Assembly: GCA_003484865.1 (NCBI GenBank)
Contig: DMZT01000200.1
Span: 1-11,629 of the forward strand
Source: Stenotrophomonas sp.
GTDB lineage: Bacteria > Pseudomonadota > Gammaproteobacteria > Xanthomonadales > Xanthomonadaceae
DNA length: 11,629 bases
Reading direction: 5' to 3'
The position numbers were made by a program, and so were the translations under genes. The notes under the pieces are model-generated. The model ran no database searches. It saw only the letters and a program-made list of their open reading frames with translations, and was not told the DNA's origin. Below are positions 1 to 6,060 of this stretch, piece after piece (the stretch's first letter is position 1; each line of letters opens with the position of its first letter).

Positions 1-12
1 CTCTTCCGATCT
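1..12 (+). other. Illumina adapter remnant at contig end
   Basis: The first twelve bases, CTCTTCCGATCT, are identical to the 3' end of the Illumina TruSeq adapter. Translated in the ccoG frame they give Leu-Phe-Arg-Ser, which does not fit the family. The recognisable CcoG sequence (Trp-Glu-Gly-Arg-Gln) starts at base 13, directly after the adapter. This is best read as untrimmed library sequence at a contig edge. Annotation and coordinates should treat base 13 as the first genomic base. Confidence 0.88.
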
Positions 13-963
13 TGGGAGGGTCGCCAGGCGCTGTTGTTCGACCTCACCGCGCGCCGCTTCGATCTGTTCGGCTGGACCCTCTGGCCGCACGACGTCGGCA
101 TCCTGCTGGGCCTGGCCCCCGTGCTGGCCACCGCGTTGGTACTGCTCACTCACCTGGCCGGCCGGGTGTGGTGCGGCTACGGCTGTCCGCAGACCTTGTG
201 GAGCCGGTTGTTCCGGTGGATGGATCAAGGCACCGCACGCTGGCTGCCGGCCACCGGCGCAGCGCGTGCGGTCAAGCATCTGCTGTGGCTGCTGGTGGCC
301 GCGTGGACGGGCATCACCTTCGTGGGCTTTTTCAGCCCGATCCACGGTCTGGTCGGTACGCCGTGGCCACCGGTCTGGAGTGGCTGGGAAACGTTCTGGA
401 TCGTCTTCTATGCGGCAGCCACCTGGGGCAATGCCGGCTTCCTGCGCGAACATGTCTGCCGCGAGCTGTGTCCGTATGCGCGCATCCACGGCATGTTCTG
501 CGACAACGACACGCCGCGCATGCAGTACCACGCACGCCGCGGCGAACCGCGCGGCCCACGCGTGGCTGGGCTGGGCGGTGTCCAGGCGCGGGGACGCGGG
601 CTGCTTGATCCCACCAGCGCCAGCGACTATGCCTTCCGCGCCGCACATGAAGACATCGCTGGCCCGATGCCGCACTTCAGCGCCGATCGCCTCGGCGATT
701 GTCTGGATTGCGGCGCCTGCGCCAACGTGTGCCCGATGGCGCTGGACGTGCGTGCCGGACCGAACGCTGATTGCATCAGTTGTGGCGACTGCCAGGATGC
801 CTGCGATGCACGCATGCGTGCCTGGCAGTTCCCGACCGGGTTGATCCGCTATGCACGTCCATCGGCCATGCAGCAGCACCCGACCCGGTGGATTCGTCCG
901 CGCACGCTCGCCGCCGCCGGCACGCTGCTGGCGCTGCTGGCCATCGGTCTTCATCACCTGTAA
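13..963 (+). CDS. ccoG: CcoG/FixG-type cbb3 oxidase accessory protein, 5' partial
   Basis: This is the 3' part of a polyferredoxin of the CcoG (FixG/RdxA) family, an inner-membrane protein needed for maturation of cbb3-type cytochrome c oxidase, probably in copper handling. The visible 316 residues begin with the family's WxGRQAxLFDL stretch, so roughly 40-60 N-terminal residues are missing at the contig edge; the in-frame TTG at 34 is not a real start. Visible features are the WCGYGCPQT motif after a membrane helix, a CRELCPYARIHGMFC segment, and two ferredoxin motifs CX2CX2CX3C with cysteine codons between 700 and 804. A last hydrophobic helix at about 904-954 ends the protein three residues before the stop. 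Typical CcoG proteins continue with an Ig-like C-terminal domain of over 100 residues, which is absent here. No continuation of that domain is seen in the other frames after 963, so the short form looks native. It converges with the 82-residue gene at 1019-1267. Confidence 0.9.
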   Translation, partial: WEGRQALLFDLTARRFDLFGWTLWPHDVGILLGLAPVLATALVLLTHLAGRVWCGYGCPQTLWSRLFRWMDQGTARWLPATGAARAVKHLLWLLVAAWTGITFVGFFSPIHGLVGTPWPPVWSGWETFWIVFYAAATWGNAGFLREHVCRELCPYARIHGMFCDNDTPRMQYHARRGEPRGPRVAGLGGVQARGRGLLDPTSASDYAFRAAHEDIAGPMPHFSADRLGDCLDCGACANVCPMALDVRAGPNADCISCGDCQDACDARMRAWQFPTGLIRYARPSAMQQHPTRWIRPRTLAAAGTLLALLAIGLHHL

Positions 964-982
964 CGGCGCCGCGTTGGCGGTT

Positions 983-1010
983 GTCCCCCGTACCGGTTCC
1001 CGGTCCCCCG
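983..1010. repeat. Short repeats between convergent genes
   Basis: The 55 bases between the convergent stop codons of ccoG and the 82-residue gene carry GTCCCCCG twice (983-990 and 1003-1010). Between them is a five-base inverted repeat, ACCGG/CCGGT, at 992-1004 with a TTC loop. This could be a weak bidirectional transcription end, but there is no T-run on either strand, so function is uncertain. Confidence 0.3.
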
Positions 1011-1018
1011 ACCCGGTC

Positions 1019-1267
1019 TCAGCGCGCGCGCGGGCGTGCGCTGCGCGGCGGCACCAACTGGGCGCGCCGCACGATCCCCAACTGTTCAATGATCAACGCC
1101 AGCTCATTGGTGACACGGGTTCGCGCGGTGCCCTGCGCGGGTGGGACCAGACGCTCGAGCACGCGCTGGTAGGTGGACCAGAATTCCGGGCCGCAGCCAT
1201 GTTTCACGTAGCTGGCTTCCAGCTCGGTTCGCACTCCATCAGCCAAGTCATGTTCGCCGTATTCCAT
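1019..1267 (-). CDS. Hypothetical protein, 82 residues
   Basis: I do not recognise a family. It is likely a real gene: the ATG at 1265-1267 is preceded by a good ribosome binding site (ACGGAGG, five bases before the ATG), and the translation is balanced, without the Arg/Pro/Ala bias of shadow frames. The product is cytoplasmic in appearance, with no signal peptide or membrane segment. It is acidic in the first half, rich in Glu, Leu, Val and Arg, and probably mostly helical, with one Cys and a HGCGPEFW stretch in the middle. The last dozen residues are rich in Arg and Pro and may be disordered. It lies downstream of and on the same strand as the BLUF gene, but 270 bases and a strong stem-loop separate them, so it probably has its own promoter. 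Confidence 0.68.
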   Translation of the reverse strand: MEYGEHDLADGVRTELEASYVKHGCGPEFWSTYQRVLERLVPPAQGTARTRVTNELALIIEQLGIVRRAQLVPPRSARPRAR

Positions 1268-1371
1268 ACGACCTCCGTTGGACTTGCTTGCTTCAGGGAC
1301 GACAAAACCCCCTCAGGGGCGGATTCACTTCGGGTTCACCTAAAATTTGCACGGTCATCGCATTAAGTCAA
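1268..1371 (-). promoter_or_regulatory. Leader and possible promoter of the 82-residue gene
   Basis: Read on the minus strand, a TTGACT hexamer (1366-1371) resembles a sigma-70 -35 box. It is followed at 17-18 bases by an A/T-rich AAATTTTA stretch (1341-1348), a poor -10 match. Just upstream of it is TACCC/GGGTA, a small inverted repeat at 1373-1385. Within the leader, CCCC-TGA-GGGG followed by GTTTT (1304-1319) has the form of a weak terminator ahead of the gene, so attenuation is conceivable. The ribosome binding site is at 1273-1279. Only the ribosome binding site is firm. Confidence 0.35.
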
Positions 1372-1424
1372 TTACCCGAAGGGTAAAGGCCACGCCCCTG
1401 ATGAACCGTTCATACAACGTCCGA

Positions 1425-1452
1425 ACCCGTGCCTGCATCATGCAGGCCGGGT
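1425..1452. repeat. Strong stem-loop downstream of the BLUF gene
   Basis: GCCTGCA (1431-1437) and TGCAGGC (1441-1447) form a perfect seven-base stem with a TCA loop. It is extended by ACCCG/CGGGT (1425-1429 with 1448-1452) around one bulged base, giving about 12 base pairs. It lies 85 bases past the BLUF stop on the transcribed strand. There is no T-run, so it is not a textbook terminator; it may protect an mRNA 3' end or act as a palindromic protein site. Confidence 0.5.
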
Positions 1453-1537
1453 ATTGACAGCAATATGTCAGGGCAGCGCTTCGGATACTCCGCGCCTGGC
1501 CGCCCCGCCCCGGGAAGCTGCACAGGGGCGCGCCACC

Positions 1538-1999
1538 TCACTCGGCCGCCGAGCGGCTCTCCTGCATACCCGCGCGCGCGGGCAGGTGCGGCGCGACGAA
1601 CTGCATCAGACGTTCCATGGCACTGCCTGCCGGCGGTCCGCCCGCGGCGCGATCGGCAAACGCCTCCCATTCTCCGGCAGACAAGATCTCGACCAGGGTC
1701 GGCTCCACGCCCAGCCAGCGCATGCTCCAGTAAGGAAAATAGCGCGCAGGCACGCGGGCGTGACCGAGTTTGCGAATGTTCCGATGACTGCGGGCCTGCA
1801 GTACCCGCTCGTGTACTGCCGACACCCCATCATCCGGGCCTTCGAAGTACTGCAGGAAACGACTGCCGTCGCAGAGAAGCACACCGGTGACCCCGGCCAG
1901 GCTGTTGAAGCGGATGGCATCTTCGACAAGGGCGTCGAGATGCTCCGCAGACAGCGGGCCTGCAACGTCGCTGACATACGCGATCGCGCAAAGGGGCAT
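1538..1999 (-). CDS. BLUF domain blue-light receptor, 153 residues
   Basis: This is a short, single-domain BLUF protein, which binds FAD and switches on blue-light absorption through a hydrogen-bond change around the flavin. The domain covers about residues 2-95. Tyr8, Asn32, Gln50, Trp91 and Met93 have the same spacing as Tyr21, Asn45, Gln63, Trp104 and Met106 of AppA, so the photocycle residues are all present. The FLQYFEGP segment and the VTGVLL strand are typical of the family. Residues 96-153 form a C-terminal tail of helix and a probably disordered end, with no effector domain. Short BLUF proteins normally act by binding a partner protein. The ATG at 1997-1999 has GGAG seven bases upstream. 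The gene follows the hybrid kinase by 149 bases on the same strand, which makes the kinase or the KaiC-like protein candidate partners; this is inference. Confidence 0.93.
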   Translation of the reverse strand: MPLCAIAYVSDVAGPLSAEHLDALVEDAIRFNSLAGVTGVLLCDGSRFLQYFEGPDDGVSAVHERVLQARSHRNIRKLGHARVPARYFPYWSMRWLGVEPTLVEILSAGEWEAFADRAAGGPPAGSAMERLMQFVAPHLPARAGMQESRSAAE

Positions 2000-2142
2000 G
2001 GGTAAACTCCGACGATTTCAAAGCACTATGCTGGCACTTTCAGGTATCTAAATAAAGCCGTTGCCTGAAGCGTTCAGAACACTTTCAAAACGAATGCTCC
2101 TTGTCGCGCACGCTTTCGCCGGACAGGCACACGCCGGCTGCC
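2000..2142 (-). promoter_or_regulatory. BLUF upstream region with repeated motif and inverted repeats
   Basis: This gap contains an A/T-rich patch (2048-2058) that is the most promoter-like part, but no clean -35/-10 pair. CACTTTCA occurs twice on the plus strand (2035-2042 and 2080-2087), 45 bases apart, about four helical turns. TTCAGG/CCTGAA arms (2038-2043 and 2063-2068) flank the A/T-rich patch. A GCCGG/CCGGC repeat lies at 2118-2138, next to the kinase 3' end. The layout would suit an operator around a BLUF promoter, but this is inference from repeats only. Confidence 0.35.
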
Positions 2143-2163
2143 GCGGGACTACCGATGTCCCGC
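2143..2163. repeat. Inverted repeat over the kinase stop codon
   Basis: GCGGGAC (2143-2149) and GTCCCGC (2157-2163) are perfect seven-base arms around a seven-base loop. The TAG stop of the hybrid kinase (2149-2151) lies at the loop edge. With the neighbouring GCCGG/CCGGC repeat it could fold the end of the kinase mRNA and limit transcription or translation into BLUF. No T-run follows, so intrinsic termination is not shown. Confidence 0.5.
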
Positions 2164-4203
2164 CATCGAGCTTCTTACCGCCTCACTGAATGCATCGAGC
2201 AGAAACGGCTTGGCGATCATCGCCATGCCGTTATCGAGGAATGCCGAGCGTTCCTGTGCTTTCTCTGCGTAGCCGGTCATGAACAGCACCGGCAACGACG
2301 GCCGCGATTGCCTCGCGATTTCGGCCAGCTGGCGTCCGTTGAGGCCGGGCAATCCGACGTCGGTGATCAGCAGGTCGATCTTCTTCGATGAGCCGAGGAT
2401 CGGAATGGCGCCATCGGCATCACCCACGACTTCGGCGGTATACCCGAGGTCTTCCAGCACCACGGTGACCAGCATGCGCACCTGCTCGTCATCCTCCACC
2501 ACCAGGATCGACTGCCCGGCGCCGAGCGACACCGGCTGTGCGCTCGGTGCACCGTCGTCCTCGGCGGCGTCGTGCACCACCGGCATGAACAGCGCTACCG
2601 TGGTGCCCTGCCCTGGCGTGGAATCCACCGTGATGTGGCCGCCGGACTGCTGCATGAAGCCGTAGATCATCGACATGCCCAAGCCCGTGCCCTTGCCGAT
2701 CGGCTTGGTGGTGAAGAACGGCTCGAAGATCCGCTCGACCACCTCCGGTGGCATGCCGGTGCCGGAATCGGAGACCGATACCACGGCGTACTCGCCTGCC
2801 GGAATGGTCGGCACTTCGCCCTCGGCCGCAAAGACGTGCGAGGTCCGCAGGATCAACTCCCCCCCTTCAGGCATCGCGTCACGTGCATTGATCGCCAGAT
2901 TCAGCAGCGCGCTTTCGAACTGGTTGCTGTCCAGGTTGGCGCGCAGCGGCGCGTCACTGGTCGCCATCTGGATGCGGATCTTCTCGCCCAGCGTGCTGCG
3001 CAGCAGGTGCTGGACCGAGCCCACCAGCGCATTGAGTTCCACGGTCTTCGAATCCAGCGACTGACGTCGCGAAAACGCCAGCAGACGCTGGGTCAAGGCC
3101 GCCGCGCGCTGGCTGGAGGCGGTGGCCGCATCCAGGAAGCGCTCCATCCCTTCCATGCGCCCCATGTCCAGGCGCATGCGCATGATGTCCAGCGAGGACA
3201 GGATGCCGGTCAGCATGTTGTTGAAGTCGTGCGCGATGCCGCCGGTCAACTGCCCGATCGCATCCATCTTCTGCGACTGGCGCAGGGCCGCTTCGCTGGC
3301 CTCGCGCGCGACCATCTGCCGCTCCAGCTCCGCCGTGCGCTCGGCCACCATCGCCTCCAGGTCCGAGGCATGTTGCTGACTCGTTTCCAGGGCCAGCTTG
3401 GAGGCAGTGATATCGGTGACGAACACGTGGAACCCGTCCGGCGCGCCGTCGGCATCGAAGCGCGGCGAATAACGGATCTCACTGTCGCGCCGGCGGCCGT
3501 CACTGAACGGCCAGTTGGCCTCGAACACGATGTGCTCGCCCGCCAGCGCACGTTCGATCAACGGGCGGCGGCTGCTCCATACCTCCTGCCCGAATACCTC
3601 CGGCACGCGTTTGCCGATCACGGCCGATACCGGACGCTCGAACCAGGCCTCATACGCCTTGTTGGCGAAGCGGTAACACAGGTCGCGGTCGATGAAGGCG
3701 ATCAGCACCGGCATCGCATCGGCCACCAGGCGCAGCTCTGCTTCGCTGCGCTCCAGTGCGGCACGGCCATCGGCCAGCGCCCGCATCTGATCGCGGACCA
3801 GGAACTGCTTGTCGCGCGCCCGCAGCGCACTGCGCACGGAGCTGAGCAGCGAGCTGCTGCCCAGCGGCCGGTCCAGCTCGACGATGTTGATCGACAACTG
3901 CAGGCCAGGATCGGCCAAGGGGCGCTTCTGCGAGCGCGGCGAACGCAGCAGAATGAAGGGAATATCCGACCAGGACGGTTGCCTGGCCAAGGGCTCCAGC
4001 AACGCGGCGGTGCCCTTGGCGACCGCCTCTTCGGTGACGACCACCGCGCCAACGTCATCATCAAGCGCGTCGGCCAGCCGTGGCAGGCTCTCCTGGATCG
4101 CGGTCCGCAGCCCGGCGGCATTGAGTACGCCGGCAATGCTCTGCGCATCGCGCCCGAACGGCGCAACGATATGCACCACACCGGAAACGGAGTCACTCTG
4201 CAC
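2149..4203 (-). CDS. Hybrid sensor histidine kinase (PAS-HisKA-HATPase-REC), 684 residues
   Basis: This is a soluble hybrid histidine kinase with no membrane segment, so it should sense an intracellular signal. Residues 1-135 form a receiver-like domain that lacks a clear phosphoacceptor Asp (Thr57-Glu58-Glu59 stand near the expected place). Residues 155-270 are a PAS domain without the LOV cysteine motif. A coiled coil spans about 272-310. HisKA carries the H-box GGIAHDFNN with His325. The HATPase has an N-box around Asn435/Asn439 and the glycine motifs DSGTGMP and GKGTGLGMSM. A C-terminal receiver (about 565-680) has Asp571/572, phosphoacceptor Asp615 and Lys665. The phosphate therefore probably runs His325 to Asp615, then to an unlinked Hpt protein. 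The start is GTG at 4201-4203, overlapping the KaiC-like stop by 11 bases with no visible ribosome binding site, which indicates translational coupling. KaiC output kinases of the SasA type carry a KaiB-like domain; none is seen here. Confidence 0.93.
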   Translation of the reverse strand: MQSDSVSGVVHIVAPFGRDAQSIAGVLNAAGLRTAIQESLPRLADALDDDVGAVVVTEEAVAKGTAALLEPLARQPSWSDIPFILLRSPRSQKRPLADPGLQLSINIVELDRPLGSSSLLSSVRSALRARDKQFLVRDQMRALADGRAALERSEAELRLVADAMPVLIAFIDRDLCYRFANKAYEAWFERPVSAVIGKRVPEVFGQEVWSSRRPLIERALAGEHIVFEANWPFSDGRRRDSEIRYSPRFDADGAPDGFHVFVTDITASKLALETSQQHASDLEAMVAERTAELERQMVAREASEAALRQSQKMDAIGQLTGGIAHDFNNMLTGILSSLDIMRMRLDMGRMEGMERFLDAATASSQRAAALTQRLLAFSRRQSLDSKTVELNALVGSVQHLLRSTLGEKIRIQMATSDAPLRANLDSNQFESALLNLAINARDAMPEGGELILRTSHVFAAEGEVPTIPAGEYAVVSVSDSGTGMPPEVVERIFEPFFTTKPIGKGTGLGMSMIYGFMQQSGGHITVDSTPGQGTTVALFMPVVHDAAEDDGAPSAQPVSLGAGQSILVVEDDEQVRMLVTVVLEDLGYTAEVVGDADGAIPILGSSKKIDLLITDVGLPGLNGRQLAEIARQSRPSLPVLFMTGYAEKAQERSAFLDNGMAMIAKPFLLDAFSEAVRSSMAGHR

Positions 4204-5692
4204 GGGTGTGGCCGAGCAGATGCGCCGTATTGCCCACGAATTCCGGCGTGCCGGTCAGAATGCCCTTGAACTCGTTGAGCGGGGCACTCAGCGAAATCCC
4301 CTTGCCGTCGATCTTCAGCTCGCGGATCGTATTCTCGTGCGCACCGCCCCGATTCTTGATCACCGAGATCGCCTTGCGGATGCGCCCCTGCGATTCGAAG
4401 AACCGGAACAACACGACCGAATCGGCGATGTAGGAAACGTTGAGGTTGCCGGTCGACATGGTGCCGACCAACCCGTGTTGCGGATTGATCAGGATGGTCG
4501 CCACGCCCTTCTGGTTGAGGTAGGACAGCATCTCGTGCAGCTGAAGCATCAACTGCTTTTCCTGGGGCATCGCGGTGACGTAGCCGTTGAGGCTATCGAT
4601 CACCAGCAGGCGGCAGTGGCGCTCCTCGACCGCACGCTGCATGTTCCAGGCGAACTCGCCCGGTGAGATCTCGGCCGGATCGACCTGGAGGATTTCCAGC
4701 AGGCCCGACGCCAGGTGTTTGCTCAGATCGATATCCAGCGACTCGGCGCGGGCGAGCAAGGTGCCGATGCGCTCATCGAATTCGAAGATGCAGCAGTGTT
4801 CACCGCGCTCGCAGGCCGCCCAGACGTACTGCAGCGCCACATTCGTCTTGCCGCTGCCAGCCGGGCCGGTCAACAGCGTGCTGGTGCCCCGCAGCGGACC
4901 GCCGCCGAGCAGACTGTCGATCTCGCCGACCCCGCTGCTGATGGGCGTGCCGTTGAACGTGGCGTGGTGGTCCGAGGCGATCAACCGCGGGAAGACCTCC
5001 AGGCCCCCTTCGCGGATGGTCATGTCATGGTAGCCAGCGGTGAAGTTCACTCCGCGCAGTTTCTGGACATGCATCCGGCGGCGCGCCGGGCCGAAATCCA
5101 GCGTGAGCCGTTCCAGCGACACCACGCCATGACACAGACTGTGCAACTGGCCATCGCGCTCCTCACCGGAGGCCGTCATGTCATCGACCAGCACCACGGT
5201 CGCGCTCTTGGGCGCGAAGAACTGCTTGAGCGAGAGAATCTGCCGGCGATAACGCAGCGGATCCTGCGACAGCAATCGCAGCTCGGACAGCGAATCGAAC
5301 ACCACCCGATGCGGCTTGATGCGCTCCACCTCGCCGAGGATCAGCTTGACCGTTTCGTCCAGCTCGACTTCCCAGGAGTGCAGTACCGACTGCATCCGTC
5401 CGTCGCCCAGCGCTTCCTCGGCCGAGGCCAGCTCGAACAACTCCAGCCCATCCAGGGACCAGCCGTGCGCATTGGCAACTTCTCGCAGCTCGTCAGCTGT
5501 CTCGGAGAGCGTGATGTAGAGGCAGCGCTCGCCCTTGCTCAGCCCATGCAGCAGAAACTGCAGGGACAGCGTGGTCTTGCCGGAGCCTGGGGGTCCTTCC
5601 AGCAGGTACAGCCGTCCCTGCGGGAAGCCCCCGCCGAGGATGCTGTCGAGGCCTTCGATACCCGTCGCTACGCGTGCTTTTTGTGTCTGCAT
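4193..5692 (-). CDS. KaiC-family double-RecA ATPase (circadian clock protein KaiC-like), 499 residues
   Basis: The protein has two RecA/KaiC domains in tandem, like cyanobacterial KaiC (519 residues), and should form an ATP-dependent hexamer in the cytoplasm. Domain 1 has Walker A GPPGSGKTT (33-41) and Walker B VVFDS with Asp133. Domain 2 has Walker A GPAGSGKTN (276-284) and Walker B LLVIDS with Asp366. The catalytic glutamate pair of KaiC appears as Ser63-Glu64 in domain 1 and Asp306-Glu307 in domain 2. By hand alignment the Ser431/Thr432 phosphorylation pair falls on Ser420/Tyr421. The tail after about residue 480 is shorter than in cyanobacterial KaiC. The ATG at 5690-5692 is preferred: an in-frame GTG at 5782 would add 30 non-conserved residues and sits inside a leader hairpin. 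The ribosome binding site is weak. No kaiA or kaiB is present. The kinase gene overlaps its 3' end, so the kinase is the likely output or partner. Confidence 0.93.
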   Translation of the reverse strand: MQTQKARVATGIEGLDSILGGGFPQGRLYLLEGPPGSGKTTLSLQFLLHGLSKGERCLYITLSETADELREVANAHGWSLDGLELFELASAEEALGDGRMQSVLHSWEVELDETVKLILGEVERIKPHRVVFDSLSELRLLSQDPLRYRRQILSLKQFFAPKSATVVLVDDMTASGEERDGQLHSLCHGVVSLERLTLDFGPARRRMHVQKLRGVNFTAGYHDMTIREGGLEVFPRLIASDHHATFNGTPISSGVGEIDSLLGGGPLRGTSTLLTGPAGSGKTNVALQYVWAACERGEHCCIFEFDERIGTLLARAESLDIDLSKHLASGLLEILQVDPAEISPGEFAWNMQRAVEERHCRLLVIDSLNGYVTAMPQEKQLMLQLHEMLSYLNQKGVATILINPQHGLVGTMSTGNLNVSYIADSVVLFRFFESQGRIRKAISVIKNRGGAHENTIRELKIDGKGISLSAPLNEFKGILTGTPEFVGNTAHLLGHTRAE

Positions 5693-5728
5693 AAGGCTGC
5701 CAAAGTGGACGGCCGCAGCATACGAAGC

Positions 5729-5785
5729 GCGTTGTGTAGGCCCTGTCGGCTCTGGCCTCCGAAACTGAATGGAGGCCCACAACGC
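5729..5785 (-). promoter_or_regulatory. Structured leader upstream of the KaiC-like gene
   Basis: On the transcribed strand an outer stem GCGTTGTG/CACAACGC (eight perfect pairs, 5778-5785 with 5729-5736) encloses an inner hairpin GGCCTCC/GGAGGCC (seven perfect pairs, 5771-5777 with 5754-5760, ten-base loop). The same 5' GGCC (5774-5777) can instead pair with a second GGCC at 5739-5742, extending the outer stem by four pairs across a two-base bulge and opening the inner hairpin. The two folds exclude each other, as in attenuators. The structure starts four bases after the tRNA-Cys terminator hairpin and ends 36 bases before the ATG. No convincing promoter was found between the terminator and the start codon. 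Confidence 0.5.
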
Positions 5786-5786
5786 A

Positions 5787-5807
5787 CAAAGCCCGCTTTC
5801 GCGGGCT
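5787..5807 (-). terminator. Terminator of the tRNA-Cys transcript
   Basis: AGCCCGC-GAAA-GCGGGCT forms a seven-pair stem with a stable GAAA tetraloop on the minus strand, 17 bases after the tRNA-Cys 3' end. The following tract (TTGTGCGTTGT) is only moderately T-rich, so some read-through toward the KaiC-like gene is possible. Confidence 0.75.
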
Positions 5808-5824
5808 CTGGGCTACTTTCTATT

Positions 5825-5898
5825 TGGAGGCCTGGGTCGGAATTGAACCGGCGTACGCGGATTTGCAGTCCGCTGCATGACCACTCTGCCACCAGGCC
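5825..5898 (-). tRNA. tRNA-Cys (GCA)
   Basis: This 74-base cloverleaf has a seven-pair acceptor stem (GGCCTGG with CCAGGCC), a U discriminator base and an encoded CCA. The anticodon arm is GCGGA-CTGCAAA-TCCGC with anticodon GCA, reading the Cys codons UGC and UGU. The T arm carries GTTCAATTC. It is the last tRNA of the cluster in the direction of transcription and sits where cysT lies in the enterobacterial pgsA-glyW-cysT-leuZ order. It may be co-transcribed with the upstream tRNA-Gly through a leaky terminator, since no clear promoter of its own is visible. Confidence 0.97.
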
Positions 5899-5937
5899 GG
5901 TGACCCTACGATCATCGAAGGCGTGTTGCGTGCCCCG

Positions 5938-5964
5938 ATAAAACAAGACCCCGAGAACGGGGCC
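5938..5964 (-). terminator. Terminator of tRNA-Gly copy 1
   Basis: On the minus strand CCCCG-TTCT-CGGGG is followed by TCTTGTTTTAT, giving a short G+C stem with a T-rich tail. It begins 12 bases after the tRNA-Gly 3' end. The stem is only five pairs, so termination may be partial and allow tRNA-Cys to be transcribed. Confidence 0.7.
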
Positions 5965-5975
5965 TGGTCAGGATT

Positions 5976-6051
<76 letters not shown>

Positions 6052-6060
6052 AAAATCAAG

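Noticed and set aside
964..1366. Frameshifted remainder of the CcoG C-terminal domain
   Set aside because: None of the plus-strand frames after 963 gives sequence like the FixG C-terminal domain, and the region is occupied by a minus-strand gene with a good ribosome binding site.
2572..4269. Long plus-strand open frame of 565 codons opposite the hybrid kinase
   Set aside because: It is antisense to a gene with clear, ordered domains. Its translation is rich in His, Gln, Arg and Ala with no domain, as expected for shadow frames in GC-rich coding DNA.
5690..5782. GTG start at 5782 extending the KaiC-like protein by 30 residues
   Set aside because: The extra residues do not resemble the KaiC N-terminus, and the GTG sits inside the leader stem. 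The ATG at 5692 starts directly before the conserved TGIEGLD region.
5729..5785. T-box riboswitch in the KaiC-like leader, because GGAGGCC could pair with the tRNA-Cys acceptor end
   Set aside because: There is no T-box consensus or specifier loop, T-boxes are mainly a Gram-positive feature, and the downstream gene has no amino-acid-related role.
5770..5832. Repeat of the tRNA-Cys 3' end (GGCCTCCA) at 5770-5777 as an attachment site
   Set aside because: Only eight bases match, one copy is part of the leader hairpin, and there is no integrase gene or longer repeat; chance is a sufficient explanation.
4715..5941. Plus-strand open frame of 408 codons over the KaiC-like gene and tRNA-Cys
   Set aside because: It runs antisense through both Walker motifs and through a tRNA gene, with no recognisable protein features.
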